Positions 7,400 through 18,738 of a stretch of 40,592 nt of DNA are shown one piece after another. Under the pieces are notes generated by a model that was not told the DNA's origin, searched no databases, and worked only from the letters and a program-made list of their open reading frames with translations. The translations under genes were made by a program, and so were the position numbers. Position 1 is the stretch's first letter. The number at the start of each line of letters is the position of its first letter. Source of the stretch: Verrucomicrobia bacterium ADurb.Bin006 (GTDB taxonomy: Bacteria; Verrucomicrobiota; Verrucomicrobiia; Limisphaerales; J093); the NCBI GenBank assembly GCA_002071485.1, contig MWFF01000064.1, positions 1 through 40,592 of the forward strand. The letters are read 5' to 3'.

Positions 7400-8716
7400 A
7401 TGACCTCATTCCAGCTTGGGAGCGCCGCCGCCTGGCTCAGACTCGGCGCCGCGGCGGCAGCCATCGGCCTGGGTCTCGGGTTGCCGACTGCACAGGCGGG
7501 CGGGGAAACGGCGGAGTCCGGACACGCGCGGCCATTCCACGAGGCCGAGATTCTCTTCCCGCTCGAGACGTGGCACAATCATGCCTCGTGCATCGTCGAA
7601 ACGCCGCGCGGCGACCTGCTGGTCTGCTGGTTTCACGGTTCGGGCGAGCGCACCGCGGACGACGTGAAGATCGAAGGGGCGCGCAAGCGCAAGGGGTCCC
7701 GGCAATGGAGCCAACGGTTTACCATGGCCGACACGCCTGGCTATCCGGACACCAATTGCGCGATGTTCATCGACCCTGAAGGCCGGCTTTGGCTGTTGTG
7801 GCCGACAATCCTGGCCAACCGGTGGGAGAGCGCCCTCATGAAGTACCGCATCGCCTCGGATTACCATCGCGACGGCCCGCCGCGCTGGTCCGCCACGGAC
7901 ATCCTCCACGTCACCCCCGGAAAGGAATTCGAGGACGAGATCGCCCGGCGCCTGCCGTCCCTCGAACAGTTCGTCCGGGAATCCGCCCTGCCCGAGCAGG
8001 ACCGCCGCGAGGCGCAGGAATTCCTCGATGCCATGCGGCAGCACGCCACGGACAAGCTGTATCGGCGCCTGGGCTGGATGACCCGGGCGCATCCGTTCGT
8101 GCTCGAGGGCCGCCGCCTCATCGTGCCCCTGTATCACGATGGTTTCTCCTTCTCGCTCATGGCCATCACGGACGACTGGGGCGCAACGTGGCGTTTCAGT
8201 CCGCCCCTGATCGGCGGCGGCAACATCCAGCCCAGCATCGTTCGGCGGGCGGATGGTTCCCTGTACACGCTCATGCGGGACAACGGCCCCGCGCCGCATC
8301 GGCTGATGCAGAGTGACTCGACCGATCGGGGAGAGACCTGGACGCCCGTGACCGACAGTGTCCATCCGAACCCCGGGTCCGGCGCGGAGATCATCGGCCT
8401 GCGCAACGGCCATTGGGCGCTGGTGAGCAACGATACCGAGAAAGGCCGCAACAGCCTGAGCGTGCAGATATCGGACGATGAAGGGAAGACGTGGAAATGG
8501 CGGCGCCATCTCGAGTACGACACGCCCGGCCCCGAAGCCGGCGCCTACCATTACCCGAGCATCATTCAGGCGCGCGACGGCACGCTGCACGTCACCTACA
8601 GTTTCCACCTTAGTCGCCGGGCTCTGCCGCGGGATGTCGACGGCGATCCAGCGGCGAAGACGATCAAGCATGCCCACTTCAACGAGGCCTGGGTAAGCGA
8701 GGGGGATTCACAGTAA
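7400..8716 (+). CDS. secreted BNR-repeat (sialidase-like) protein
   Basis: A 438-aa protein. The ATG at 7400 is preferred because GGAGAG lies about 7 bases upstream and it gives a clean signal peptide (RLGAAAAAIGLGLGLPTAQA). The body is a six-bladed-propeller type with three Asp-box motifs: TDDWGATWRF, STDRGETWTP and SDDEGKTWKW. It fits the BNR_2 sialidase-like family. The FRIP arginine motif of true sialidases is not visible near the N-terminus, so sialidase activity is doubtful even though such proteins are often annotated exo-alpha-sialidase. It probably acts on, or binds, an extracellular or periplasmic glycan. It is divergent from the GH129-like gene. Confidence 0.75.
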   Translation: MTSFQLGSAAAWLRLGAAAAAIGLGLGLPTAQAGGETAESGHARPFHEAEILFPLETWHNHASCIVETPRGDLLVCWFHGSGERTADDVKIEGARKRKGSRQWSQRFTMADTPGYPDTNCAMFIDPEGRLWLLWPTILANRWESALMKYRIASDYHRDGPPRWSATDILHVTPGKEFEDEIARRLPSLEQFVRESALPEQDRREAQEFLDAMRQHATDKLYRRLGWMTRAHPFVLEGRRLIVPLYHDGFSFSLMAITDDWGATWRFSPPLIGGGNIQPSIVRRADGSLYTLMRDNGPAPHRLMQSDSTDRGETWTPVTDSVHPNPGSGAEIIGLRNGHWALVSNDTEKGRNSLSVQISDDEGKTWKWRRHLEYDTPGPEAGAYHYPSIIQARDGTLHVTYSFHLSRRALPRDVDGDPAAKTIKHAHFNEAWVSEGDSQ

Positions 8717-8754
8717 CCCGCGTACCGAGAAATCAGCGAGATGGACTACACCGT

Positions 8755-8845
8755 CACCCTCACCCGCCCTCCGGGCATCCTCTCCCACCTGCCTGCGCCC
8801 AGGCTTCGGCAGGCAGGTCGGATGGGAGAGGGCCGGGGTGAGGGG
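8755..8845. repeat. imperfect palindromic intergenic repeat
   Basis: CCCTCACCCGCCCT...CTCTCCCACCTGCCTG is answered by GGCAGGCAGGT...GGGAGAGGGCCGGGGTGAGG, giving a long hairpin around a GCCCAGGCTTC loop. It starts about 40 bp after the BNR stop codon. It could act as a bidirectional terminator or be a REP-type element; there is no T tract. Confidence 0.65.
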
Positions 8846-9123
8846 TCTGTGTAGGGCATCCAGCCGACTAGCCCGTCCAATCGAACTGCTTGACGCGCGT
8901 GAACCTCTGCGCGCTGGGAGGGATTCAGGCTCGTTTGGAGACTTGGCACACCCCAGGCGTTGCGTGCTGGCGATAGCCGAAGAGTCTATGAACACATCAT
9001 TTTCCTTGAGACCCTCGATCGTTGGACCCTTGACGGTTTTTCTCGGTTGGTGAAATAGGCAACCGATTGATGGGCGAGGTGCGCTCAAGACGGAGAAGCG
9101 GCTTCCGGTGAACAGGGGCTCAA
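8846..9123. other. intergenic stretch with no recognisable gene
   Basis: Between two palindromic repeats. Short frames exist on both strands, but none has a recognisable motif or a convincing start. I see nothing interpretable here. Confidence 0.4.
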
Positions 9124-9184
9124 TTCACCACGAAGAACAGTAGGACACGAAGAGCTGTGTTGCCTTCGTGATCTTCGTGGTGAA
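9124..9184. repeat. inverted repeat of the CACCACGAAG type
   Basis: TTCACCACGAAGA at 9124-9136 is perfectly complementary to TCTTCGTGGTGAA at 9172-9184. An inner CACGAAG/CTTCGTG pair extends the hairpin. It lies about 130 bp past the 3' end of the DUF5107 gene, between it and the BNR gene. Confidence 0.7.
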
Positions 9185-9316
9185 AAGACCGGCGGTTCAC
9201 CGGCGCTTTTTGCTGACTGTTGCTGTTCACGTCCTACGCAGTGCCGTGCTAACCCGCATGGCAGTCATCCTGCGAGGTCTGATCGTCCTGGGCACCGTCG
9301 GGGTGAAATATGCGGG

Positions 9317-12300
9317 TTACCGCAGTGCGGTCTCGAGCCAGGCAGCCAGGACACGCAGCTCGTCGCTGCCGGTGTTGGGCGCTGGACCGACCTGCCCGTC
9401 GTATGCGCGGGCGGCCCAGGCGGCGAACGCGTTCGCGGACTCGCGCGCGGTCCAATCGTTCAGGAGCTTGCGTCCCTCGTCTGCGCGGTCCATCTGCCTG
9501 AGGGTGAGCGCGCGGATGAGCAAGCCGGTCGCGCCCCCGCGGCCGCCCGCGGCCGTGATCTGCCGGAGCATGTTATTCGCGGCGGCGCTGTCGCCCTGAC
9601 GTGAGAGAGCCTGGGCGGCGAGGAAGTCTTCGAGGCGCTCGTCGACGTCTTCCGGGTACGGTTTTCCGGCGCCGAGGTTCTCGGGCCAGAGCCGCGCGGT
9701 GTCGATCGAGCGGAGCGCCGCGGCGGCATCACCCTTCCCGAGGCTTTGGACAGCCAGCATCAGGTGCGCCTCGCGATGGAGGCGGCGTCCTTCGGTGGCG
9801 CCCTCGTAGGGAAGGACCTCGAGCCGGGCGAGGCGCTCGGCGGCTTCCCGGTATCGGCCTTCCGCCAGGAGGGCCTTCGCGTGGAGCATGCCGAGGATGT
9901 AATTGTCAGGGGACTGGGCACAGTAGCGTTGGGCTGTCTCGAGCGCGATAGCCGTTGAACCTTGACGCAAATGCCGCTCGATCAGCATTCGCCCGAACCG
10001 CCACTGTGCGGGATCGCGGCGAGCCGCCTCGCGCAGGTCCGCCAGAGACCGTTCCTCGGAGACCCCCTCGAAGAGGAGGGCTCGCGCGGCGTAAAAGGGG
10101 GCGTAATCCGGCTGTTGCCCGCACTCGTCGAAGAGGCGCCGGGCCTCGTCGAGACTGCCGGCGCCCCAGTGGACAAGCGCCAGGTAATAGCGCGGGCGCC
10201 AGCTCGAGTCGCGGGACACCGCCCACTCGAGCACCTCGGCCGATTCCGGTCGGAAGGGGAAGACATACTTGGGCGATGCCGTTTCGGCCTGCTGCAGTAG
10301 AGCTGAGGCTGCGGTCGCGTCCGCAGCGAGGCACGCTCTCCAGTAAAGGACCTCGGCCGTCTGGGGGGCGACCTCGAGCACCTGCCCGGCCTCGATTCTC
10401 CTGCCAAGGCCGCGGTACCACGCCGCCAACTCGAGAAATGTCTCCTGAGGCATCTCATTGCGGACGCTCGCCGCGAAAGCGCGCCGGGCGGCCACACCGC
10501 CCTCGGCCAGCGCCGTTTCGAAGCCGCCGAAGGAATTGAGCGGATCGAGGGCGAGCAGGGCATCGAGGGCTCTGCCGGCCTCGTCGCGGCGCCCCTGCAA
10601 ACGGAGGACCAGGGCGGTGAGCTGACGCGCTTCGAGGTTGCGCTGATTGAATTCAAGACTCCGCTCCGCATCGATTCTGGCCCGCGCGAGGTCCCCGGCG
10701 TGGAGGGCCAGCTTCGCGAGCTCGGTCCATGCGGCACTGCGCAGTTCGACCGATTGCGCCGCCAGTTCGAAGCCGTCACGGGCATCATCGAGTCGTCCTA
10801 GCCTCCGGGCGGCGAGGCCGTAGCAGTAATTCGCGGCCGGGTCGTAGGTGTCGACGGCGAGGGCTTTCCGCGCCAGGTCGAAGGCGCCCTTGGCATCCAT
10901 GGCAAAGAGGCGGAGAAGGGAGAGGTCGGCGAGGGCGGGCACGAAGTGCGGCTCCTTGCGCAGAGAGGCCTCGAGCGCCTCACGAGCGGGGGCGTAGGAG
11001 CGCTGTCGGAGCAGTTCCTTGCCTTTGAGCCAGAGGCCATAGGCCGAGGTCCAGTCGAAATCGGGGGGCGACTGGAGCGGACGCGACAGTTCTCCCGCTC
11101 CCGGGTCGCCCTTCCACTCGAGGCGGTTTCCGCCGATCCGGACGCGCAGGCGCTCGACGGGCGCCGTCACGGGAACGATTGCGGTCCAGGGCTCGAGGGG
11201 TTTCGCGGAGACGAGCGACGAGAAAACGATGCGCTCGCCATCGAGCACCTCGAGCGTGTCGTCGACGGCCTGCAGAGGGGAGAACAGGACCTCGAGCCCG
11301 TCTTCGCGAGGCCGCACGTTCAGGCCCCCGAAGGGAGAGGCCGCCACGAGCCCCTTCGTGCCCTTGACGGGGAACCAGTACTCGGTCCAGGTGTCGGTCG
11401 CGTAAGGCAGAAAGCCGCGATGTTTGAAAGGCGTCCTCGAACTGCCTCCGCCGGCCTGGTTGAAGGAACGTCCCGATTGCACTTCGACGTACTGCCCCTC
11501 GGTGTCGGTGAGCAACTTCTCCCAGATCATCCCCTCGCGCGAGAGTCCCCAAATCCAGACCTTCTGACCCAGTTTTTCATCGCGGTAAGAAAAGCGCCCC
11601 ATGCCGAAGTCCTCGTCGTGCCAGAAGGCGGCGAAGAAGTCAGCGCCGCGTCCGAGCACGTGGTAGGCCTTGTAGGAGCCGAAGTCGTTTCGCTCGTAGA
11701 AAGAGAGGTCCCGCCCCGTTTTCGGATCGATTGGCCACGGTTGAGCCCGGCCGTCATGATCGATGTGATGCGTGCCCGGGAAGACGAACTGGAGGTTGCC
11801 CGCGGCCTTGATGCCGGCGTTCATCCAGGTGTAGTACGGCTGCTCGAACGGCGTCGCGTTGTGCCAGAGCGACGCGGTGGTGAAATAGGCCTTGTCCGCA
11901 GGCAGCGCGATCTCGATCCGCCAGGGCGTGCGCGTGAGGAGATCGAGGACGCCGATGACGACCGAGACGCTCCCATCGGCCTTCCGCCGTGTCCGGTAAT
12001 CGACCGGCGTGGCGCAGTTCGGCGTATGGCCGATGATGCCGTAGTTCGCCTCGATTCCCCCGCTCGTCCAGGGGCCGCGCATGGCGATGTCCCGGAACTT
12101 CACCACCTGGTTGCCGTAGAGGAATTCCTTGCCGGTGGACTTCTCGACGGCCGACCAGACCTTGCCGCCGATTTCGGGGAGCACCATGACGCGAATCCAG
12201 GGGTTCTCGAGTTCGACCACCGTCCACTCGCGGTCCTCGGCGCGGTCGGTGAAGCCGTCGTAACGGAAGTAGGGGTAAATCTGGCCGCCATTCGGAATCG

Positions 12301-12523
12301 GATCCGGGTCGGAAAAGGGGTAGGTCCGGAACGTCTTCCGATACTCGCGGACGGTGGCGCCTTCCGGGGCCCCGAGGGCGGGCAGAGACGCCTCGAGGGA
12401 GAGGGCGAGCAGGGCGAGGCAAAGGAAAGGGCTGACCGTCGGGTTCGGCGAGGACGGGGCAGTGCCCGCGATCGAGGTCAAGGGATCAGGCCGCGCCGGT
12501 GTGTTCATGTGGGGTGAAGGCAT
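9317..12523 (-). CDS. secreted DUF5107 domain protein with C-terminal TPR repeats
   Basis: A 1,068-aa protein; the ATG at 12508 is an alternative start. A hydrophobic segment (FLCLALLALSLEASLPALGA) ends near residue 52 and is a probable signal peptide. Residues about 60-350 match the DUF5107 pattern, a beta-rich galactose-mutarotase-like fold, with YPYFRYDGFTDRAEDREWTV, VMVLPEIGGKVWSAVEKSTG and ANYGIIGHTPNCATPVDY. From about residue 520 to the end there are many tetratricopeptide units, for example the runs beginning LWLKGKELLRQRSYAPAREA and ALADLSLLRLFAMDAKGAF. DUF5107-TPR proteins are common near polysaccharide-use genes. A glycan-binding or isomerising role fits, but no enzyme activity can be read from the sequence. 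It is divergent from thiC. Confidence 0.8.
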   Translation of the reverse strand: MPSPHMNTPARPDPLTSIAGTAPSSPNPTVSPFLCLALLALSLEASLPALGAPEGATVREYRKTFRTYPFSDPDPIPNGGQIYPYFRYDGFTDRAEDREWTVVELENPWIRVMVLPEIGGKVWSAVEKSTGKEFLYGNQVVKFRDIAMRGPWTSGGIEANYGIIGHTPNCATPVDYRTRRKADGSVSVVIGVLDLLTRTPWRIEIALPADKAYFTTASLWHNATPFEQPYYTWMNAGIKAAGNLQFVFPGTHHIDHDGRAQPWPIDPKTGRDLSFYERNDFGSYKAYHVLGRGADFFAAFWHDEDFGMGRFSYRDEKLGQKVWIWGLSREGMIWEKLLTDTEGQYVEVQSGRSFNQAGGGSSRTPFKHRGFLPYATDTWTEYWFPVKGTKGLVAASPFGGLNVRPREDGLEVLFSPLQAVDDTLEVLDGERIVFSSLVSAKPLEPWTAIVPVTAPVERLRVRIGGNRLEWKGDPGAGELSRPLQSPPDFDWTSAYGLWLKGKELLRQRSYAPAREALEASLRKEPHFVPALADLSLLRLFAMDAKGAFDLARKALAVDTYDPAANYCYGLAARRLGRLDDARDGFELAAQSVELRSAAWTELAKLALHAGDLARARIDAERSLEFNQRNLEARQLTALVLRLQGRRDEAGRALDALLALDPLNSFGGFETALAEGGVAARRAFAASVRNEMPQETFLELAAWYRGLGRRIEAGQVLEVAPQTAEVLYWRACLAADATAASALLQQAETASPKYVFPFRPESAEVLEWAVSRDSSWRPRYYLALVHWGAGSLDEARRLFDECGQQPDYAPFYAARALLFEGVSEERSLADLREAARRDPAQWRFGRMLIERHLRQGSTAIALETAQRYCAQSPDNYILGMLHAKALLAEGRYREAAERLARLEVLPYEGATEGRRLHREAHLMLAVQSLGKGDAAAALRSIDTARLWPENLGAGKPYPEDVDERLEDFLAAQALSRQGDSAAANNMLRQITAAGGRGGATGLLIRALTLRQMDRADEGRKLLNDWTARESANAFAAWAARAYDGQVGPAPNTGSDELRVLAAWLETALR

Positions 12524-12619
12524 AGGCGGTCTCGATTAAATGATTCTCTCGTGCTGCAGTCCGCAACCGACCTTGCATGTCTGGACTTTGGTGTCAATGA
12601 CGACCGTGGTCGCGTCCGC

Positions 12620-12648
12620 TTGACCTCGCTGCACTGCACTCTTACTGT
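12620..12648 (+). promoter_or_regulatory. possible sigma70-type promoter of thiC
   Basis: TTGACC at 12620-12625 matches the -35 consensus at 5 of 6 positions. A weak -10 (TACTGT, 12643-12648) follows after 17 bp. Transcription would begin at about 12655, just at the base of the riboswitch. The position supports it; the -10 box does so only weakly. Confidence 0.3.
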
Positions 12649-12658
12649 TCGCCGTGTT

Positions 12659-14797
<2,139 letters not shown>

Positions 14798-14840
14798 CCG
14801 CGTCGGGCGGCACGATGATTTCATTTAAATTCCTGAAGGG

Positions 14841-14874
14841 TTGCTTCTCGATCTAAGTCCGACAGGCTGCTAGG
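14841..14874 (-). repeat. 27-bp perfect dispersed repeat (34 bp with two mismatches), copy 1
   Basis: On the minus strand this reads GCCTGTCGG...GAGAAGCAA. The 27 bases 14841-14867 are identical to 40518-40544 on the plus strand. The match extends five more bases past a two-base mismatch, so the TAG stop codon of pyrB lies inside the repeat. It sits between the convergent thiC and pyrB genes. Confidence 0.9.
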
Positions 14875-15826
14875 CGGCCGCCTGTTCCGGAGTCTCGGTC
14901 GACGCCGCCTGTCCTCCGTTGACGAGGTAGAGGGCGGCCATGCGGATGGCCAGACCGTTGGTCACCTGTTCGAGGATCACCGAGCGTTCGCCGTCAGCCA
15001 CCTCACTGTCGACCTCGACGCCGCGGTTGATGGGGCCTGGATGCATGATGAGCACGTCGGGCTTGGTGGCGGCGAGTCGGGCCCGGTTGATGCCGAAGAG
15101 GCTGCTGTACTCGGCGAGGCTGGGGAACATGGTCTTGCGCTGTCGCTCGTGCTGGATGCGGAGCAGGTTAATGACGTCCGCATCGGCGATGGCCTCTTCG
15201 AGATCGGACGTGACCCGGCACTCCATCTGTTCGAAGATGCGGGGGACGAGGGTGGGGGGACCACACAAGGTGATGTGGGCGCCCATTTTTCTCAGAGCCC
15301 AGATGTTCGAGCGGGCGACTCGGCTGTAGAGGATGTCGCCGAGGATGGTGACGCGCAGGCCCTGGAGGCTCCCTTTTTTCTCGCGCATGGTGAAGATATC
15401 GAGCAGGCCCTGGGTGGGGTGCTCGTGGGCGCCGTCTCCGGCATTCACGACATGCGCGTTCAGGACGCGGGCGAGAAAGTGGGGGGCGCCGGCCGCGCTA
15501 TGACGGATGATGATGAAATCCGCATTGAGGGCTTCGAGGTTACGGGCGGTGTCCTTGAGGGTTTCCCCCTTCTTGAGCGAGGAGGCCTCGGCGGTAAAAT
15601 TGATGACGTCCGCGCTGAGGCGCTGGGCCGCGAGTTCGAAGCTGATGCGGGTGCGAGTCGAGGGTTCGATGAAGAGATTGATCACGGTCTTGCCGCGCAG
15701 GGCCGGGACCTTTTTGATGGTGCGTTCGCCGACGGCTCTGAAGGCGCGGGCCGTGTCGAGGACGGCGGTGATTTCCTCGACCGAGAGGGACTGGAGATCG
15801 AGCAGGTCTTTGCGGGTCCAGAGCAT
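14870..15826 (-). CDS. pyrB: aspartate carbamoyltransferase catalytic subunit
   Basis: A 318-aa enzyme catalysing the committed step of pyrimidine synthesis, carbamoyl phosphate plus aspartate to carbamoyl-aspartate. The carbamoyl-phosphate loop [11 protein letters not shown] is at residues 54-64. HPTQGLLD and the aspartate-binding end [11 protein letters not shown] are also present, and the catalytic lysine region [10 protein letters not shown] is in place. It starts 12 bp after pyrR on the same strand, the usual pyrRB arrangement. The usual next gene, pyrC, is missing: the gene ends inside a dispersed repeat and meets thiC tail to tail. Confidence 0.97.
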   Translation of the reverse strand: MLWTRKDLLDLQSLSVEEITAVLDTARAFRAVGERTIKKVPALRGKTVINLFIEPSTRTRISFELAAQRLSADVINFTAEASSLKKGETLKDTARNLEALNADFIIIRHSAAGAPHFLARVLNAHVVNAGDGAHEHPTQGLLDIFTMREKKGSLQGLRVTILGDILYSRVARSNIWALRKMGAHITLCGPPTLVPRIFEQMECRVTSDLEEAIADADVINLLRIQHERQRKTMFPSLAEYSSLFGINRARLAATKPDVLIMHPGPINRGVEVDSEVADGERSVILEQVTNGLAIRMAALYLVNGGQAASTETPEQAAA

Positions 15827-15838
15827 GCCGGCATTGAG

Positions 15839-16393
15839 CTATCTTCGGACGGCTTTTTCAAGGACGACTTGTGACGCCGCGAGGGTGTCGGCCAGGCGGA
15901 CGTCGACCCGATCGGTCGGGCCTGTGGCGATCCGTTTGCCGACGAAGTCGGCTTCGATGGGCAGTTCGCGGTGTCCGCGGTCAATCAGGACCGCCAACTG
16001 GATACGGCGGGGGCGCCCGAGATCGGTGAGGGCATCCATGGCCGCGCGTATGGTGCGACCGCTGAAGAGCACGTCGTCGACGAGAATGACCGTCTTGCCC
16101 GTGACGTCGAATCCGATCGCAGTTGGGTGCACCTGCGGAGCCAACCGCTGATCGAGGTCGTCCCGGTGCATGCTGATGTCGAGTTGACCCACCGGCACCG
16201 GGGCGGACCACAGCCGCTCGAGGTGTTGCGCCAGGTGCCGCGCCAGCCAGACACCTCCCGTCTGGATGCCGACCAAGACGACTCGGGCGTGGCCTTCGGC
16301 GCGCGATGCGATGGCGCGGGCAACCCGGCGCACAGCCAGGTCGATGGCTCGAGAATCCATGACGACACGGTTTTTATGGGAGCGGGTAGGCAT
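15839..16393 (-). CDS. pyrR: bifunctional pyr operon regulator / uracil phosphoribosyltransferase PyrR
   Basis: A 184-aa phosphoribosyltransferase-fold protein. The PRPP-binding motif VILVDDVLFSGRTIRAAMDAL is intact, and VVLVGIQTGGVWLARHLA forms the first loop. In family members PyrR binds the leader RNA of pyr genes when UMP is high and attenuates transcription; many also have weak uracil phosphoribosyltransferase activity. It is immediately upstream of pyrB. A clear PyrR-binding loop in the 5' leader was not identified, so the mode of regulation here is inferred. Confidence 0.93.
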   Translation of the reverse strand: MPTRSHKNRVVMDSRAIDLAVRRVARAIASRAEGHARVVLVGIQTGGVWLARHLAQHLERLWSAPVPVGQLDISMHRDDLDQRLAPQVHPTAIGFDVTGKTVILVDDVLFSGRTIRAAMDALTDLGRPRRIQLAVLIDRGHRELPIEADFVGKRIATGPTDRVDVRLADTLAASQVVLEKAVRR

Positions 16394-16520
16394 AGTGGAA
16401 ACGAAGAGTGATGAAAGGACGCGGCAAGGAGCAAATGAAGAATGCTTGTGGGAATCTCCGAGACACCAGGTAAGAACAGGCGAATCGGCGCCGCACCGCG
16501 AACCTTCAGCGCGGGCGGCA

Positions 16521-16561
16521 CCTGTCAGGAGTCCGGATCATGACAGGCCGGCTCGCCGGCT
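16521..16561. other. adjacent hairpins between a small gene and pyrR
   Basis: CCTGTCA and TGACAGG (16521-16547) form a perfect 7-bp stem with a 13-base loop that contains the stop codon of the small upstream gene. Next to it GCCGG/CCGGC (16548-16561) forms a second stem with a CTCG loop. On the pyrR strand the first loop reads TGATCCGGACTCC, a partial match to the PyrR-binding consensus. This could be a terminator or a leader structure; no U tract follows. Confidence 0.4.
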
Positions 16562-16762
16562 CTGATGCCAGCGCCGCCATGGGCCGCGGTGATGAACGCT
16601 CCAGTCCGTCAACGCGCGCTCGAAGCCGATGTCGTACCCCGCCTTTTCGGACTCGATCCACTTGTGTCTGAGGATTTCGTCACGTTCCGCCAGGAAATCC
16701 TGGTAGAGCGTCGATTTGTTCCTGAGCGATTCGTCGATGGCTGTCATCACTGCTGCGTACAT
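16538..16762 (-). CDS. small conserved-looking hypothetical protein
   Basis: A 74-aa protein from the ATG at 16762; an in-frame ATG at 16747 would shorten it to 69. It is charged and helical: LYQDFLAERDEILRHKWIES, then EKAGYDIGFERALTDWSVHH. This HKW-x-ESEKAG-x-DIGFE-x-A-x-x-DW pattern looks like a conserved family of short bacterial proteins that I recognise by appearance but cannot name. There are no membrane segments. It lies upstream of pyrR on the same strand, separated by 144 bp with two hairpins. Confidence 0.6.
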   Translation of the reverse strand: MYAAVMTAIDESLRNKSTLYQDFLAERDEILRHKWIESEKAGYDIGFERALTDWSVHHRGPWRRWHQSRRAGLS

Positions 16763-16911
16763 CAAACGAAGTAATACACGGACTGCTCCGCTTCGATTCG
16801 AGCGGATAATCTAGCAACGTTCTGGCGCGAGGCAACCATAATCTCCCATATGCCTGTGTTCTTGCGCGATTCGGCCTTGGAGTTTGGGGCTGCGCTCCTA
16901 GACTCGGGCAC

Positions 16912-18660
16912 GTGTGGACACTGTTTCCCGTGGTGGACCGGGAATTGCGGACGGCGGCACGGCGATCGAAGACGCACTGGGTGCGACTGGCCGCCGCGAC
17001 GGCCGCATTTGTGGTCAGCGCCTGGATTGCTCTGTGGGTTGCCAAGACCCAGACGCCCGTGACGGCGGGGCGGTGGCTGTTCTCGTGCCTGACGATTCTG
17101 GCGTTCGGCTACTGTCTGTTGGTCGGCCCGTTCATCACGGCGGACAGCATCAGCGAGGAGAAGCGCGAGGGGACGCTGGGGCTGCTGTTTCTGACCGAAC
17201 TGCGGAGTTACGACGTGGTGTTGGGGAAGTGGCTGGCGAACTCGCTGGCGGGCTTTTACGGGTTGCTGGCCATCCTGCCGGCGCTGGGGATTCCGCTGCT
17301 GATGGGGGGAGTGACAGCGGGGGAGTACGTGCGGACGGCCCTGGCGGTGGTGAACGCCATCCTGTTCTCGCTGACGGCCGGGATGTTTGTATCGACGCTG
17401 AGCCGCGATCAATCCAAAGCCATTCTCGGATCGGCGGTGGCGATTCTGGGCGTGAGCGGGTTGATTCCGGGTCTGGCGGCGGTGTTCAGCTCGGGTTTGT
17501 TTACCCGGCCGCTGCCCAGCCCGTTGCCGGCGGCCCTGATGAGTCCGGCCTACACGGGGTATCTGGCGAGCGAACGCGCGTATGCGACGGCGCCGGGTGC
17601 GTTTTGGGTTTCGCTGGGGTTTGTGTGCGGGATGAGCTGCCTGTGCATGGGGCTGACCGCCATCTGGCTGCCGCGGCTGTGGAGGGAGAGTCCGGAGGAG
17701 AAACCGATTGCGCATCGCTGGCTGTGGCGGCTGGGCTACACGGCGGGGTGGCGGGCGACGTACAAGCGGCGGCTCGAGACGAATCCGGTGTATGCGGTGG
17801 CCGCCCGGCTGCGCTGGCCGCATTGGGTTTTCTGGGCGTTGGTGTCGCTGGTCGCGGTGAACGTCTACTGGTTGACGCACGGCTACCGCACCAACACCGG
17901 GGCCTCGGCCTTCCACACCTATTTTTCCCATGGGTTGGTGTTCACGAACCGGGTTTGGTTGTGCGTGATGGCCTGCCGTTTCTGGCTCGAGGCGCGGCGC
18001 ACGGGGGCTCTCGAGTTGATTCTCACCTCGCCGATGCCGGCGCGCACCCTGTTGCGCGGTCATTGGCGCGCGCTTTGGCTTTTGTTTGCCGGGCCGGTCG
18101 CGATGATCGCCTTGCTGCACATTTTCTACATCGGGGAGAACTGGCGGCTTGCGGCCCAGCGCGGCCCGTTCAGTCACGGCCTGCTCCAGCAGTACGCCTT
18201 CAGCGCCGGGAGCAGCCTGCTCAATTTCGTGACCGATGTGTTCGCCATCTGCTGGCTGGGGGCGTGGCTGAGCCTGGCGTTGCGCCGCCCGACCTTCGCG
18301 ATTCTCAAGACCTTTGCCTGGGTTGTGTTGGGGCCATGGACGCTGGGCGTGGTGTTCCCGAATCTCTCTTCGCTGCTGCCGGTGAAGGTCATGACCTACC
18401 TCAACACCAGCACGATCCTGCGGACGCTTGGGGGCGGAATGGTCGGTTACTCGATGGTGTTTCGAACCTTGGGCTGGGTGGGGAAGAATGTGCTGATCAT
18501 CCTCTGGGCGCGCGGGCGGCTGCGGCGGCATCTCCGGAGCGCGGCGGCGCAGACCCACGAATGGGAGTTTGGCGCCCGATTCAGACGACGGCGGTCGCGT
18601 CCGCATGTTTCATGGACCGTGCCGCACGCGGTGGCCGGCGAATCCAGAATCTTGTCGTGA
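16912..18660 (+). CDS. ABC-2 type transporter permease, internally duplicated (paralogue 1)
   Basis: A 582-aa polytopic membrane protein with a GTG start; no strong ribosome site is visible. It has about 12 hydrophobic segments in two halves. Each half carries the same ABC-2 coupling motif: ISEEKREGTLGLLFLTELRS followed by YDVVLGKWL in the first, and ARRTGALELILTSPMPARTL followed by LRGHW in the second. This indicates an ancestral internal duplication. The last 60 residues are arginine-rich and cytoplasmic in character. The next gene is a paralogue. No ATP-binding subunit is in the window, so the partner ATPase and substrate are unknown. Confidence 0.85.
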   Translation: MWTLFPVVDRELRTAARRSKTHWVRLAAATAAFVVSAWIALWVAKTQTPVTAGRWLFSCLTILAFGYCLLVGPFITADSISEEKREGTLGLLFLTELRSYDVVLGKWLANSLAGFYGLLAILPALGIPLLMGGVTAGEYVRTALAVVNAILFSLTAGMFVSTLSRDQSKAILGSAVAILGVSGLIPGLAAVFSSGLFTRPLPSPLPAALMSPAYTGYLASERAYATAPGAFWVSLGFVCGMSCLCMGLTAIWLPRLWRESPEEKPIAHRWLWRLGYTAGWRATYKRRLETNPVYAVAARLRWPHWVFWALVSLVAVNVYWLTHGYRTNTGASAFHTYFSHGLVFTNRVWLCVMACRFWLEARRTGALELILTSPMPARTLLRGHWRALWLLFAGPVAMIALLHIFYIGENWRLAAQRGPFSHGLLQQYAFSAGSSLLNFVTDVFAICWLGAWLSLALRRPTFAILKTFAWVVLGPWTLGVVFPNLSSLLPVKVMTYLNTSTILRTLGGGMVGYSMVFRTLGWVGKNVLIILWARGRLRRHLRSAAAQTHEWEFGARFRRRRSRPHVSWTVPHAVAGESRILS

Positions 18661-18738
18661 GGTGCATCTTTCGGGAATGTCGAACTCAGACATGAAGACG
18701 GGTGCTGGGAATCATTCGAGCGAGGCCTCGACTGCGCC

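Noticed and set aside
7400..8716. Calling the BNR gene a true sialidase (nanH)
   Set aside because: Asp boxes are present but the FRIP arginine motif is not visible, so only the broader BNR/sialidase-like label is supported.
8846..9088. Minus-strand frame with FHQPRKTVKGPTIEGLKEND
   Set aside because: It is short, overlaps the palindromic repeat at one end and has no recognisable family. It was not supported enough to list as a gene.
16762..18606. 614-codon minus-strand frame opposite ABC permease 1
   Set aside because: Its translation is low-complexity Arg/Gln/Pro/His, the reverse of a leucine-rich membrane gene. The plus-strand protein has clear ABC-2 motifs.
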